Positions 18,072-25,691 of a DNA stretch of 32,240 nt are shown here, piece after piece (within the stretch, counting starts at the first letter, position 1; every line of letters begins with the position of its first letter). Under the pieces are notes generated by a model, which had not been told where the DNA came from, searched no databases, and was given only the letters and a program-made list of their open reading frames with translations. The translations under genes were made by a program, and so were the position numbers. The DNA is from Rhodospirillales bacterium. GTDB lineage: Bacteria > Pseudomonadota > Alphaproteobacteria > Rhodospirillales > CAMCUA01. Location of the stretch: positions 1-32,240 of the forward strand of contig CANITX010000013.1 in the NCBI GenBank assembly GCA_947470575.1, in the 5' to 3' direction.

Positions 18072-19240
18072 CCGCCGACACCGTAGGGAGGCCGTTGCCC
18101 GCCGATTCGGACGAGGCGCCGATTCTCGATATGGTCGATCGCTTCCTCGATCGCGAAGTGCGCCCGCATGCACGGGCACTGGAAGCCGTCGACGAATATC
18201 CGGAAAGCATCGTCGCAGCGCTGCGCGAGCTTGGCTTCTTCGGCATGACCATTTCGCCGGAATACGGCGGCATGGGCTTATCGGCGCTGACCTACGCCAA
18301 AGTAGTGGAACGGGTGGCCTCCGTTTGGATGTCGGTGACCGGATTCTTCAATACCCACCTGATCATGGCCGCTGCGGTGGAGCGACACGGCAGCGAAGAG
18401 ATGAAGCGGGCCTACCTGCCGCGGTTCGCCACGGGAGAGCTGCGCGGCGGCATCGGCCTGACCGAGCCTGACTGCGGCACCGACCTGCAGGCCGTGCGCA
18501 CACGGGCCAAGCGCGACAACCAGGGTTACGTGGTCGACGGCACCAAGACCTGGATCACCAACAGCGTCCACGGCGATATTCTTGCTGTCCTGGTCAAGAC
18601 CGACCCCACCGCCACGCCGGCTCATCGCGGCATGAGCCTGCTGCTGATCGAGAAGGGCGAGGGCTTTCGCGTGGTGCGCAAGCTGGAAAAACTCGGCTAT
18701 CGCGGCATCGATACCGGCGAGATCGTTTTCGAAGGCTGCCGGGTGCCGGCCGCCAACCTGATCGGCGAGGAAGGACGCGGCCTGCAGATCGTGCTCGGCG
18801 GGCTGGAACTGGGGCGCATCAACGTCGCCGCCCGCGGCGCCGGCATGGCCCGAGTCTGCTTGGAAGAATCGCTCGCCTACGCCCAGGTCCGCCGCACCTT
18901 CGGGCAGCCCATCGCCGAACACCAGGCGATCCAATTGAAGCTCGCCGACATGGCGACCCGGGCGCGCGCCGCCTGGCTGTTGGTCGACGACGCGGCTCGG
19001 GCCTACGACGAGGGCCGCCGCGGCGGCATGGAAGCGAGCATGGCCAAGCTGTTCGCCACCGAAGCCGCCATGGAGAACAGCAGCGAAGCCGTGCGCATCC
19101 ATGGCGCTTATGGCTATTCGCGGGAATTCAACGTCGAACGCTATTATCGCGATGCGCCGCTGCTGGTCATCGGCGAAGGAACCAATGAAATCCTGCGCAC
19201 GGTCATTGCCCGCGATCTGGTCAAGCGCCACCCTGCATGA
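18068..19240 (+). CDS. Acyl-CoA dehydrogenase
   Basis: A 390-residue FAD enzyme of the acyl-CoA dehydrogenase family. Visible are GIGLTEPDCGTDLQAVRTRA (flavin/substrate region), WITNSVHGD, RRTFGQPIAEHQAIQLKLADM, and Glu370 in VIGEGTNEILRTVIARDL, the position of the usual catalytic base. It dehydrogenates acyl-CoA thioesters at C2-C3 and passes electrons to ETF. Chain length or branching preference cannot be told. It begins inside the MmgE/PrpD stop and its own stop overlaps the next start (ATGA), so three genes form one coupled unit. Confidence 0.93.
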   Translation: MTADTVGRPLPADSDEAPILDMVDRFLDREVRPHARALEAVDEYPESIVAALRELGFFGMTISPEYGGMGLSALTYAKVVERVASVWMSVTGFFNTHLIMAAAVERHGSEEMKRAYLPRFATGELRGGIGLTEPDCGTDLQAVRTRAKRDNQGYVVDGTKTWITNSVHGDILAVLVKTDPTATPAHRGMSLLLIEKGEGFRVVRKLEKLGYRGIDTGEIVFEGCRVPAANLIGEEGRGLQIVLGGLELGRINVAARGAGMARVCLEESLAYAQVRRTFGQPIAEHQAIQLKLADMATRARAAWLLVDDAARAYDEGRRGGMEASMAKLFATEAAMENSSEAVRIHGAYGYSREFNVERYYRDAPLLVIGEGTNEILRTVIARDLVKRHPA

Positions 19241-20592
19241 ACGGTCCCCGTCGCCGGCGGCGCGCGCCCCACAGCCTGACGCATGACCTGACCGCCGCTG
19301 CGATCGAGGTGACCATCGAGACACTTGGCGCACGCGGCGACGGACTTGCCAGCCACCAGGGCCAAACGGTCTATGTCCCATTCTCGCTGCCGGGCGAGCG
19401 GCTACGCGTCCGTCCGGTCGGCCGGCGCGGCGATGGCCTGGTCGCCGAAATCTCGACCGTGATCGCCGGAGCGCCCAACCGGGCTGCCCCGGCCTGCCGG
19501 CATTTCGCCGACGCCGAAGCACCCTGCGGCGGTTGCACCATTCAGCATGTTCCCATCGATGAATCCGCGGCTTTCAAGCGGCGACTGGTTACCGACGCCA
19601 TGGCCCGACGCGGGCTCGATCCCGCCACCGTGGCCACGACCGTCGCCATACCGCCGGGACGGCGCCGGCGGGCAACATTCTCCGCAGTTCCGATGCGCAG
19701 CGGCATGGCCGTCGGCTTTCACCGCCGCGATGAGGATCGCATCGTCGACATCGCCGAATGTCCGGCCCTGCATGCGGACTTGGTTGCGCTGATCGAACCC
19801 CTGCGCCGGCTGTTGACCGGCATGCCGGCGGCAGCGAAGGGCGGCAAGGTTGACGCGATGCGCAGCGAAACCGGCTTTGACCTGGTCTTCGTCTTCGACC
19901 GCGAACCGGGTCTGGTGGAGCGCAAGCGCCTGGGCACCTTTGCCGAGGACGCCGCCATCGCCCGCCTGTCATGGCAGCAACACGAACGGGAATTGCCGGA
20001 ACCCATCGTCGTCCGCCGCGAGCCGGTGGTCACTTTCGCCGGCATCTCCGTAGTGCCGCCTCCCGGCGCCTTCCTCCAGGCAAGCAGCGAAGGCGAGGCC
20101 GCCATCGTTGCCGCCTTGCGCGAGGCTTTTCACGGTCGTCCCGGCATTCGCCGCATCGCGGACCTGTTTGCCGGCTGCGGCACGTTGAGCTTTCCGCTTG
20201 CCGATTACGGCCGGGTGCGCGCCGTCGAGGAGAACGCCGCCATGACCGCGGCCATCGCACGGGCCGCCGGTCAGGCCGGTCTCGGCGGCAAGGTCGAGAC
20301 CGAGACCCGCGACCTCTTCCGCCGCCCATTGGCCGGCAAGGAACTTGGCGCCTTCGATGCCATCGTCTTCGATCCGCCGCACACCGGTGCGGCCGAACAG
20401 GCCCGCGCCATTGCCGAGACGGGGCGTCCTTCGCTGGTCGTGGCCGTGTCCTGCAATCCTACGACCTTCGCCCGCGACGCCCGGACATTGGTCGATGGCG
20501 GCTATCGGCTGACGACGGTCACGCCCATCGACCAGTTTCCCTGGTCGACCCATGTCGAACTGGTCGGCGTGTTCAGCAAGGATGCGGCCTGA
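19237..20592 (+). CDS. RlmD/TrmA-type class I SAM RNA m5U methyltransferase
   Basis: A 451-residue protein. A TRAM RNA-binding domain (about 20-75, VTIETLGARGDGLASHQG) comes first. Four cysteines suited to a [4Fe-4S] cluster follow: Cys87, Cys97, Cys100 (PCGGC) and Cys175 (AECPAL). The SAM domain has DLFAGCGTLSFPLA (309-322) and FDPP. The catalytic Cys406 is in VSCNPTTFARD, and Glu441 in the final HVELVGVF is the general base. The cluster and TRAM domain favour the 23S rRNA m5U (RlmD/RlmC) type over TrmA. It overlaps the acyl-CoA dehydrogenase by 4 bases, an odd partner for an RNA-modifying enzyme. Its TGA directly abuts the stop of the opposite-strand gene. Confidence 0.9.
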   Translation: MNGPRRRRRAPHSLTHDLTAAAIEVTIETLGARGDGLASHQGQTVYVPFSLPGERLRVRPVGRRGDGLVAEISTVIAGAPNRAAPACRHFADAEAPCGGCTIQHVPIDESAAFKRRLVTDAMARRGLDPATVATTVAIPPGRRRRATFSAVPMRSGMAVGFHRRDEDRIVDIAECPALHADLVALIEPLRRLLTGMPAAAKGGKVDAMRSETGFDLVFVFDREPGLVERKRLGTFAEDAAIARLSWQQHERELPEPIVVRREPVVTFAGISVVPPPGAFLQASSEGEAAIVAALREAFHGRPGIRRIADLFAGCGTLSFPLADYGRVRAVEENAAMTAAIARAAGQAGLGGKVETETRDLFRRPLAGKELGAFDAIVFDPPHTGAAEQARAIAETGRPSLVVAVSCNPTTFARDARTLVDGGYRLTTVTPIDQFPWSTHVELVGVFSKDAA

Positions 20593-21636
20593 CTATACCG
20601 TCGCTACCGGCATCGCCGGCGAACCGACCGCACCGGGCAGGCGCAGCGGCGGCGCCGTCAGCAGGAAGCGGTTGCGCCCTGCGGCGCGCAGCCAATCGGC
20701 CAGGTCCGATAGCAAAAACATCTCGCCCAGATGAATGCCCAGCTTGAACAGGCAATGGGCGTGCAGCGGCAGGTTGACGCAGGGATCGTCGTCGACAGCG
20801 CGGGCCGGCGAGGCTTCGACGGCGATGTTGTCGGAGATAAGCACGATCAGACCGGAATCGGTGATCCATTGCAGCAACCGCGCATCGCGGCCATCGAGCC
20901 CGGCGCAGACATGACGGATGTTGGCATCGGGCTTACCCTTGGCGTCCTGGATAATGCGGTCGAGCCCGGTGCGCAGGCAGACCATGTCGCCCGCTTCGAT
21001 GACCACCTTATCGGCCTCCAATACGCGCATCAGATCGTCATAGCCGACGAAGCGGTGGGCTCGGCCGAAATGAGCCTCTAGGTCGACCATGACGCCGCGG
21101 CCTTGCACGCAAGTCGCCGCCATGTTTTCGATACCAAGGCGGCGCGCGCCTTGCGGCGCGTCCACCGGCCGTTCGCCGCCGTCACGGTAGTCGATGGGAC
21201 CGATGACATCCTCACCGGCGCGGAAGCCGTTGTAGTAGACCATTTCCGCCCGGCCGTCGCCGTCGGCATCGAAGTGCTGGCCGACATGGGCGAAGCTGTC
21301 CCATTGGGTCGAATACTGCAGCGACATCTGCACGATGTCGTCGCAGGAAACGTCGAGCAGTCGGGGATTGTCGCGGTTCAGCGGATAATTGATGTTGGGC
21401 TTGCCTTCGCGGATGGTCGGCAGCAGTTGCGGCGGGTGGCGCCTTGGATTGACCACGGTGCCGCCCGGCAGGTCGAGCGGCAGGCTGAGGCAAAAACTGC
21501 GACCCGCCTTGACCTCGGCAATGCCCTTCATCAGGACCTCGCGGGTCAAAAGGTTCATCCGTCCGAGTTGGTCGTCAGGGCCGAAATCGCCCCAGTTGGA
21601 TCCCTCCGGGCGTCGCTTCCAGCGTGCCGTTGTCAT
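20593..21636 (-). CDS. Cyclase family protein (kynurenine formamidase-like metal hydrolase)
   Basis: A 347-residue member of the Cyclase family (PF04199), which includes kynurenine formamidase and polyketide cyclase-like hydrolases. The metal-site region is QWDSFAHVGQHFD (111-123), the divergent form of the HxGTHxDxPxH motif seen in the longer clade that begins RxRWGxDDxLG; here the N-terminus reads SNWGDFGPDDQLGRMNLL. Later segments VVIEAGDMVCLRTGLD and LLQWITDSGLIVLISDNIAVEA fit the family. No signal peptide. Function beyond a metal-dependent hydrolase is not supported. It converges on the RNA methyltransferase with no bases between stops. Confidence 0.88.
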   Translation of the reverse strand: MTTARWKRRPEGSNWGDFGPDDQLGRMNLLTREVLMKGIAEVKAGRSFCLSLPLDLPGGTVVNPRRHPPQLLPTIREGKPNINYPLNRDNPRLLDVSCDDIVQMSLQYSTQWDSFAHVGQHFDADGDGRAEMVYYNGFRAGEDVIGPIDYRDGGERPVDAPQGARRLGIENMAATCVQGRGVMVDLEAHFGRAHRFVGYDDLMRVLEADKVVIEAGDMVCLRTGLDRIIQDAKGKPDANIRHVCAGLDGRDARLLQWITDSGLIVLISDNIAVEASPARAVDDDPCVNLPLHAHCLFKLGIHLGEMFLLSDLADWLRAAGRNRFLLTAPPLRLPGAVGSPAMPVATV

Positions 21637-21694
21637 CGTTGCCTCCCGCTAGGTTCGTATCGGTTGCGCCGGAATTCGTCGCTGCCCGTCGCCA

Positions 21695-21952
21695 TCAAGG
21701 CCGGGAGCGCAGAAATCGAAACAAGAGGATGACCGCCCAAATCGGCAACACCACCGCGGCGCCGAGCAAGACATACGAGATCGCCCAACCGAAGAAGTCG
21801 ACCGACAATTCGAATAGCTTGCGTGCTAGGCCGACCAGATCGTCAAAAAGATTGCGCAGGTCGACATCGAGAAAACTCAGCACGAGGCCCACCAGGAAGC
21901 AGACGAGAACGACCCTGAATATGGTACCCGGAGTAACGCTCGGTGCGGTCAT
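21695..21952 (-). CDS. Small inner-membrane protein, DUF6460-like
   Basis: An 85-residue protein with two hydrophobic segments (IFRVVLVCFLVGLVLSFL and YVLLGAAVVLPIWAVILLF) separated by an amphipathic stretch (DVDLRNLFDDLVGLARKLFELSVDFFGW). This arrangement matches small alphaproteobacterial proteins I recall as DUF6460. A CTGGAG ribosome binding site precedes ATG 21952. Function unknown. It is 15 bases downstream of the YqaE-type gene, so the two membrane proteins are probably co-expressed. Confidence 0.75.
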   Translation of the reverse strand: MTAPSVTPGTIFRVVLVCFLVGLVLSFLDVDLRNLFDDLVGLARKLFELSVDFFGWAISYVLLGAAVVLPIWAVILLFRFLRSRP

Positions 21953-21967
21953 GTTGTCGGCTCCAGG

Positions 21968-22159
21968 TCAACGTGGGCCGAGATGCTCGGCGATTTTCTT
22001 ATCGGTGTTGTACTGACTGAGTGAATAAGCAGCCCAAATCGCTGCCGGTATCCAACCGATGACGGTGATCTGCAGAATCAAACAGATGACCCCGGCGAGC
22101 GGCCGACCAATGGTGAAGAATAACAGCCAGGGCAGCACAATGGCGATCAATAGGCGCAT
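21968..22159 (-). CDS. YqaE/Pmp3 family small membrane protein
   Basis: A 63-residue protein with two membrane helices and the family signature GRPLAGVICLILQITVIGWIPAAIWAAYSL. The homologues (yeast Pmp3, bacterial YqaE) are linked to membrane potential and salt or cold stress. AAAGGA lies 7 bases before ATG 22159. It is upstream of the DUF6460-like gene on the same strand. Confidence 0.93.
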   Translation of the reverse strand: MRLLIAIVLPWLLFFTIGRPLAGVICLILQITVIGWIPAAIWAAYSLSQYNTDKKIAEHLGPR

Positions 22160-22194
22160 GATGGGTCCTTTAGATTAGGCGAGAGGCAGTAGAT

Positions 22195-22812
22195 TCACGT
22201 TAACGGCAGCATCACGTGCTGACGGTAAGCCGGCCGTTCGCTCAGTCGTTTGAAGTAGTTTTGCACATGGGTCAACGCCGGCCGTTCTATCGGCAGGTGC
22301 AGCCAACGATAGACGGCGGCACCCAGCGGTATGTCGGCCATGGTCGGTTGGTCTCCGATCACGAAGGCCGACTTGGCAAGCTGCGCATCGAGGATGCGGA
22401 ACAGACGTTCAGAAGCTGTTTTCTGGCGAGCGACAAAGGCATTGTCGCGCTTTTCCGGGGGCGTGCGGATCAGTTGCAAGAACATCGGATTGAATGTCGG
22501 AATCAACGTCGCCAATGTCCAATCCATCCACTGATTGGCTAGGGCACGACGTCGCACATCTTTCGGATACCAAGGTTCGCCGCCCTGCGTTTCCGCCAAA
22601 TAGCGGACGATGCTATGGGATTCCCAAAGCACGAAATCGCCATCTTCCAGAACCGGCACGAGCCCATTGGGGTTCTTCGCCAGAAATTCCGGCTGGTCGT
22701 TGCCGCCGAAGCTTCCGCCGACATCGACCCGTTCGATCGCCAACCCCAGTTCAGCACACATCCACACAGTCTTTTGAACATTGATAGATGTGGCGCGTCC
22801 GAGAATCCTCAT
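22195..22812 (-). CDS. Glutathione S-transferase family protein
   Basis: A 205-residue GST. The N-terminal thioredoxin-like domain begins MRILGRATSINVQKTVWMCAELGL, with the Ser/Thr pair near residues 8-9 as probable glutathione-activating residues. Further on are NPNGLVPVLEDGDFVLWESHSIVRYLAE, with the cis-Pro VPVL and ESHSI glutathione contacts. The C-terminal helical domain contains FVIGDQPTMADIPLG. It conjugates or reduces electrophiles with glutathione. GGAG lies about 9 bases upstream of ATG 22812. Three 16-base tandem units lie just upstream (22830-22877). Confidence 0.93.
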   Translation of the reverse strand: MRILGRATSINVQKTVWMCAELGLAIERVDVGGSFGGNDQPEFLAKNPNGLVPVLEDGDFVLWESHSIVRYLAETQGGEPWYPKDVRRRALANQWMDWTLATLIPTFNPMFLQLIRTPPEKRDNAFVARQKTASERLFRILDAQLAKSAFVIGDQPTMADIPLGAAVYRWLHLPIERPALTHVQNYFKRLSERPAYRQHVMLPLT

Positions 22813-22829
22813 TGCCTCTGGCTCCTGTC

Positions 22830-22877
22830 ATCGTTTCGATTGAATATCGTCTCGTTTGAGTATCGTCGCTTGTTGCA
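22830..22877 (-). repeat. Tandem 16-bp repeats upstream of the GST gene
   Basis: ATCGT recurs at 22830, 22846 and 22862, exactly 16 bases apart. Units one and two agree at 13 of 16 positions (ATCGTTTCGATTGAAT and ATCGTCTCGTTTGAGT); the third is degenerate (9 of 16 with the second). The array ends 17 bases before the GST start codon on its coding strand. Directly repeated sites are typical of regulator binding sites, but the regulator is unknown. Confidence 0.5.
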
Positions 22878-22907
22878 TTCCAGCACCCCTCCGGCGATAT
22901 TTTTTTA

Positions 22908-23597
22908 TTATCCGCCCTGGTCCTTGCTATCGGAAGCCGCCTTCGTCCCCAAGCGGTTCAGGATACGCGACGCCGCGCAGGCGGCGCCGAAACCGTTATC
23001 GATATTGCAAACGAGGATACCGGCGGCACAGCTGGTGAGAGCGGCGTTAAGCGCCGTGCGCCCCCCTTCGGCGGCGCCATAGCCCGTCGACGTCGGCACG
23101 GCGATGACCGCGCTGCCGAGCAGGCCGCCGACCACCGAGAACAAGGCCCCGTCCATGCCCGCCACGACAATAACCACCGGCAGCGTCGATATCTCGCCGA
23201 TCCGCTCGGTGATCCGCCATAAGCCGGCGACACCGATGTCGGAAAAACGTCGCACGCCCCGACCGAGGAAGCGCAACGTGCGTTCCGCCTCGCGGGCAAC
23301 CGCCTCGTCCGATGTGCCGGCACTGACCAACGCCACCTCGACGGCAGGTTGCAAAGCCGTCGGCTCGCCGGCGAAGGCGGTCCGCGACAAAGGCTCATAA
23401 TCCAGTGTCCGGGCATGCTTCGACGCAAGTGCCGCCCGCGTCGCCTTATCCAGGCGAGTAAGCAGCAGGGAGGAGCCCCGCCCGGCGGCTTCTGCCAGGA
23501 TCGCGTCGATGTGTTCCGGCGCCTTGCCTTCGCAGAGCACGCATTCGGGAATGCCGATGCGCGCCTCGCGGCCATGATCGAAGGTCAGCGGCGTCAT
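22908..23597 (-). CDS. larB: Nickel pincer cofactor biosynthesis protein LarB
   Basis: A 229-residue AIR-carboxylase-like protein. LarB carboxylates and hydrolyses nicotinic acid adenine dinucleotide as the first step of nickel-pincer nucleotide synthesis. I chose ATG 23597, which overlaps the larE stop (ATGA); the product then starts MTPLTFDHGREARIGIPECVLCEGK. The PurE-like part has VALVSAGTSDEAVAREAERTL, VVIVVAGMDGALFSVVGGLLGSAVIAVPTSTGYGAAEGGRTALNAALTSCAAGILVCNIDNGFGA, as expected. The stop is TAA followed by a second TAA. It is last in the larC-larE-larB series. Confidence 0.95.
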   Translation of the reverse strand: MTPLTFDHGREARIGIPECVLCEGKAPEHIDAILAEAAGRGSSLLLTRLDKATRAALASKHARTLDYEPLSRTAFAGEPTALQPAVEVALVSAGTSDEAVAREAERTLRFLGRGVRRFSDIGVAGLWRITERIGEISTLPVVIVVAGMDGALFSVVGGLLGSAVIAVPTSTGYGAAEGGRTALNAALTSCAAGILVCNIDNGFGAACAASRILNRLGTKAASDSKDQGG

Positions 23598-24421
23598 CGG
23601 GCAGCGGCGGGGCGAATGAAAGCGCTGCCGCGCCGATAGGCGGCGTAACCGACGGTATCGCCCAGCCCGGCATGCCGGCACAGCGCGGCGATATCCTGTC
23701 GCAGCGTGGCGTGCGCCGCCGATGCCATGCGGCTCAGGCTGTCGTCGTCGAGTTCGACCACGATGCCCTCGCGGCGCTGCCGGCAACGCACTGTTTCCGG
23801 ATTCAGCCGTTCGCGGACGGTCGTTTCAACCCGGTCGATGGCGGCCAGCACCACGGGATCGATGGCAATGCCGGTTTCGACCCGACTTGATAGGCAGGGT
23901 GCTGCCGGCAGCTCGGCAAGATCGTCGAGCCCAAACCGGCGGGCCAAGGCGCGCACGCCTACCTTGTCGATGCCGGCCTCGACGAAGGGGTGACGAACGC
24001 CGTGAGCCTCGGCTGCAGCCAGACCGGGACGCCAGTCGCCGAGATCGTCGGTGTTGGTGCCGCTGGCGAGCATCCCGTCGTGCACCGACGTCATCGTGGC
24101 GTAAAGATTGGTCTTGCAGAAAAAGCAGCGGTTGGCCGGGTTGGCCATATAGGCGGCATCGGCGAATTCGCCGGCGTCGATGACACGCAGCTCCCAGCCT
24201 TCCCGTGCCGCATGTTCGCGCACCCGTGCTGTGGCGGCCGGCGGCACAGCCGGTGAAACCGCATGCATGGCGATAACCGGCTCGGCGCGCCAGCGGCCGG
24301 CGGCGACCGCGAGCGTCATACTGTCGACACCGCCGCTGACGGCGACGGCAAGCCGGTGGCTCGCCGCCACGATCGCCTTCAGGCGTGCTGCCGAATCGGC
24401 TACCTCAAGCATCGTTGTCAT
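23594..24421 (-). CDS. larE: LarE sulfur transferase for the nickel pincer cofactor, three-cysteine type
   Basis: A 275-residue PP-loop ATPase. The ATP motif is SGGVDS at 29-34. LarE adenylates the pyridinium dicarboxylate made by LarB and converts its carboxyls to thiocarboxylates. Cys176 lies in LPAAPCLSSRVETG, where the L. plantarum enzyme has its sacrificial cysteine. Two more cysteines, Cys99 and Cys102 (NRCFFCKTNLY), resemble those that hold a [4Fe-4S] cluster in non-sacrificial LarE, so this copy is probably catalytic. ATG 24421 overlaps the larC end by 17 bases; ATG 24412 is the alternative. The stop overlaps the larB start. No strong ribosome binding site, consistent with coupling to larC. 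Confidence 0.94.
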   Translation of the reverse strand: MTTMLEVADSAARLKAIVAASHRLAVAVSGGVDSMTLAVAAGRWRAEPVIAMHAVSPAVPPAATARVREHAAREGWELRVIDAGEFADAAYMANPANRCFFCKTNLYATMTSVHDGMLASGTNTDDLGDWRPGLAAAEAHGVRHPFVEAGIDKVGVRALARRFGLDDLAELPAAPCLSSRVETGIAIDPVVLAAIDRVETTVRERLNPETVRCRQRREGIVVELDDDSLSRMASAAHATLRQDIAALCRHAGLGDTVGYAAYRRGSAFIRPAAAR

Positions 24422-25622
24422 CCGAATTCTGCAAGGCCAACTCTTCCGCCTTCCGACGCAGGCGGCGGCGTTGCTGTGGCGCAAGGCCAGCCAAATCGTC
24501 CATCTCGGCTTTGGCCGTGCGGGAACCGTCCGGCCGGCGCGCCAGTTTAACGCGGATCGGCACGCCGTCGACGGTCATCGTCACCTGGCGTCGCGGCAGG
24601 ATCAGTCGTTCGCAGGCAGCAAGGCGAACGCCCAGCGTGGTCGTCAAGGACAGGCAAGCCGTCGCCACGTCATCCCGGCGCCCTAGCGCACAGAGTACGC
24701 GAACCTGAACGACGCTGCGCCCCTTCTTGCCGAAGGCGGGGGATTGCAGCACATCGAAAACGCCTTCCGTGGCACGCAAGGTCTCCAACGCCGCCGCCAG
24801 TTCCTCGCCGCTCTGGTCGTCGATCTCGAAGGCGACCTCGCCGATCCATTCGCGCGACAGCCCATGCTGGTCCATGCCTCCGCTCGGAACAAGAAACAAG
24901 GCGCGCAGCACATTGCTGATGCCCGGCAGTTGCCGGCTGCCGAAACCGAAGCCCTGGCGTCCCAAGATGTGGGACCCGAGCAGCGGTGCCTGACTGGCTT
25001 CCAGATGGCACAGGATGACGGCGCCGGTTGGTGTCACCCGTTCTCCTGGCTGGCCATCGTCCACCACCCGGAAACCATCCAGCAACATCGAGGTCGCCGG
25101 CGCCGGTACCGGCAGGGGGCCGTGAGCCGAACGCACCCGTCCGGCCCCAAAGGGAATCGACGAAACGGTGCAGGAGGCGATGCCCAAAGTTTCGATCAGC
25201 GCGGCGGCACCAACGATGTCGGCAATCGAGTCCCAGGCACATACCTCGTGCATCTGCACACGGTCGATGTCGACGCCGTGGATGCGGGCCTCGCAGGCGG
25301 CCAACCGGCGGAACATATCCTCGGCGCGTTGGCGCACCGCCGCCTCAAGCCCGGCAGCGGCCAGCCGTTCGAAGACCTGGCGCAGGGTTCGATGGGCGTG
25401 TTCGTGCGGATGGCGCACCGCGACTCGGGTGCCGGCGAAGACATGATTCGCGTGCGGATGAACGTCGATCGCCAACTCGCCCGGCCCGCCGCCCGGCCCC
25501 GCCAACCGGAGAATGACGGCATCGACCTGGGGCCGCGCTTCGGGATAGGCGTCGAGCAGCGCGGCAAGAAACATGTCGCCGGAAATACCGCCGATGCAAT
25601 CGAGGTGCAGGTGAACGGCCAT
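24405..25622 (-). CDS. larC: Nickel insertion protein LarC (single reading frame)
   Basis: A 405-residue protein that inserts nickel into the pincer nucleotide in a CTP-dependent cyclometallation. The family start MAVHLHLDCIGGISGDMFLAALLD is clear, followed by a His-rich stretch (HPHANHVFAGTRVAVRHPHEHAH). Next come VQMHEVCAWDSIADIVGAAALIE, SSIPFGAGRVRSAHGPLPVPAPAT, and the C-terminal CTP-binding part with TEGVFDVLQSPAFGKKGRSVVQVRV. L. plantarum needs a programmed frameshift to make full LarC; here one uninterrupted frame encodes it. There is no clear ribosome binding site; instead GTCAG-CTC-CTGAC abuts the ATG on the coding strand. Confidence 0.95.
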   Translation of the reverse strand: MAVHLHLDCIGGISGDMFLAALLDAYPEARPQVDAVILRLAGPGGGPGELAIDVHPHANHVFAGTRVAVRHPHEHAHRTLRQVFERLAAAGLEAAVRQRAEDMFRRLAACEARIHGVDIDRVQMHEVCAWDSIADIVGAAALIETLGIASCTVSSIPFGAGRVRSAHGPLPVPAPATSMLLDGFRVVDDGQPGERVTPTGAVILCHLEASQAPLLGSHILGRQGFGFGSRQLPGISNVLRALFLVPSGGMDQHGLSREWIGEVAFEIDDQSGEELAAALETLRATEGVFDVLQSPAFGKKGRSVVQVRVLCALGRRDDVATACLSLTTTLGVRLAACERLILPRRQVTMTVDGVPIRVKLARRPDGSRTAKAEMDDLAGLAPQQRRRLRRKAEELALQNSDDNDA

Positions 25623-25635
25623 GTCAGGAGCTGAC
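25623..25635 (-). repeat. Small inverted repeat abutting the larC start
   Basis: On the coding strand GTCAG, CTC, CTGAC lies immediately before ATG. It occupies the place of a Shine-Dalgarno site and has no purine-rich core, so larC initiation is either weak or leaderless-like. Confidence 0.35.
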
Positions 25636-25653
25636 GCCTGGGCATTGGGAATT

Positions 25654-25677
25654 AAAAGGAGGCGCAGTCTATCGCCT
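25654..25677 (-). terminator. Candidate weak terminator after the SMP-30 gene
   Basis: On the minus strand AGGCG and CGCCT pair over an eight-base loop, followed by CCTTTTAA. It lies between the SMP-30 stop and the larC start. The stem is only five pairs, so partial read-through into larC is likely. Confidence 0.35.
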
Positions 25678-25691
25678 TTGCCGATGCCCCG

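Noticed and set aside
18278-19522. 414-codon minus-strand open frame opposite the acyl-CoA dehydrogenase
   Set aside because: Same reasoning: it shadows a clear family member and has His/Gly/Ala-rich composition without a domain.
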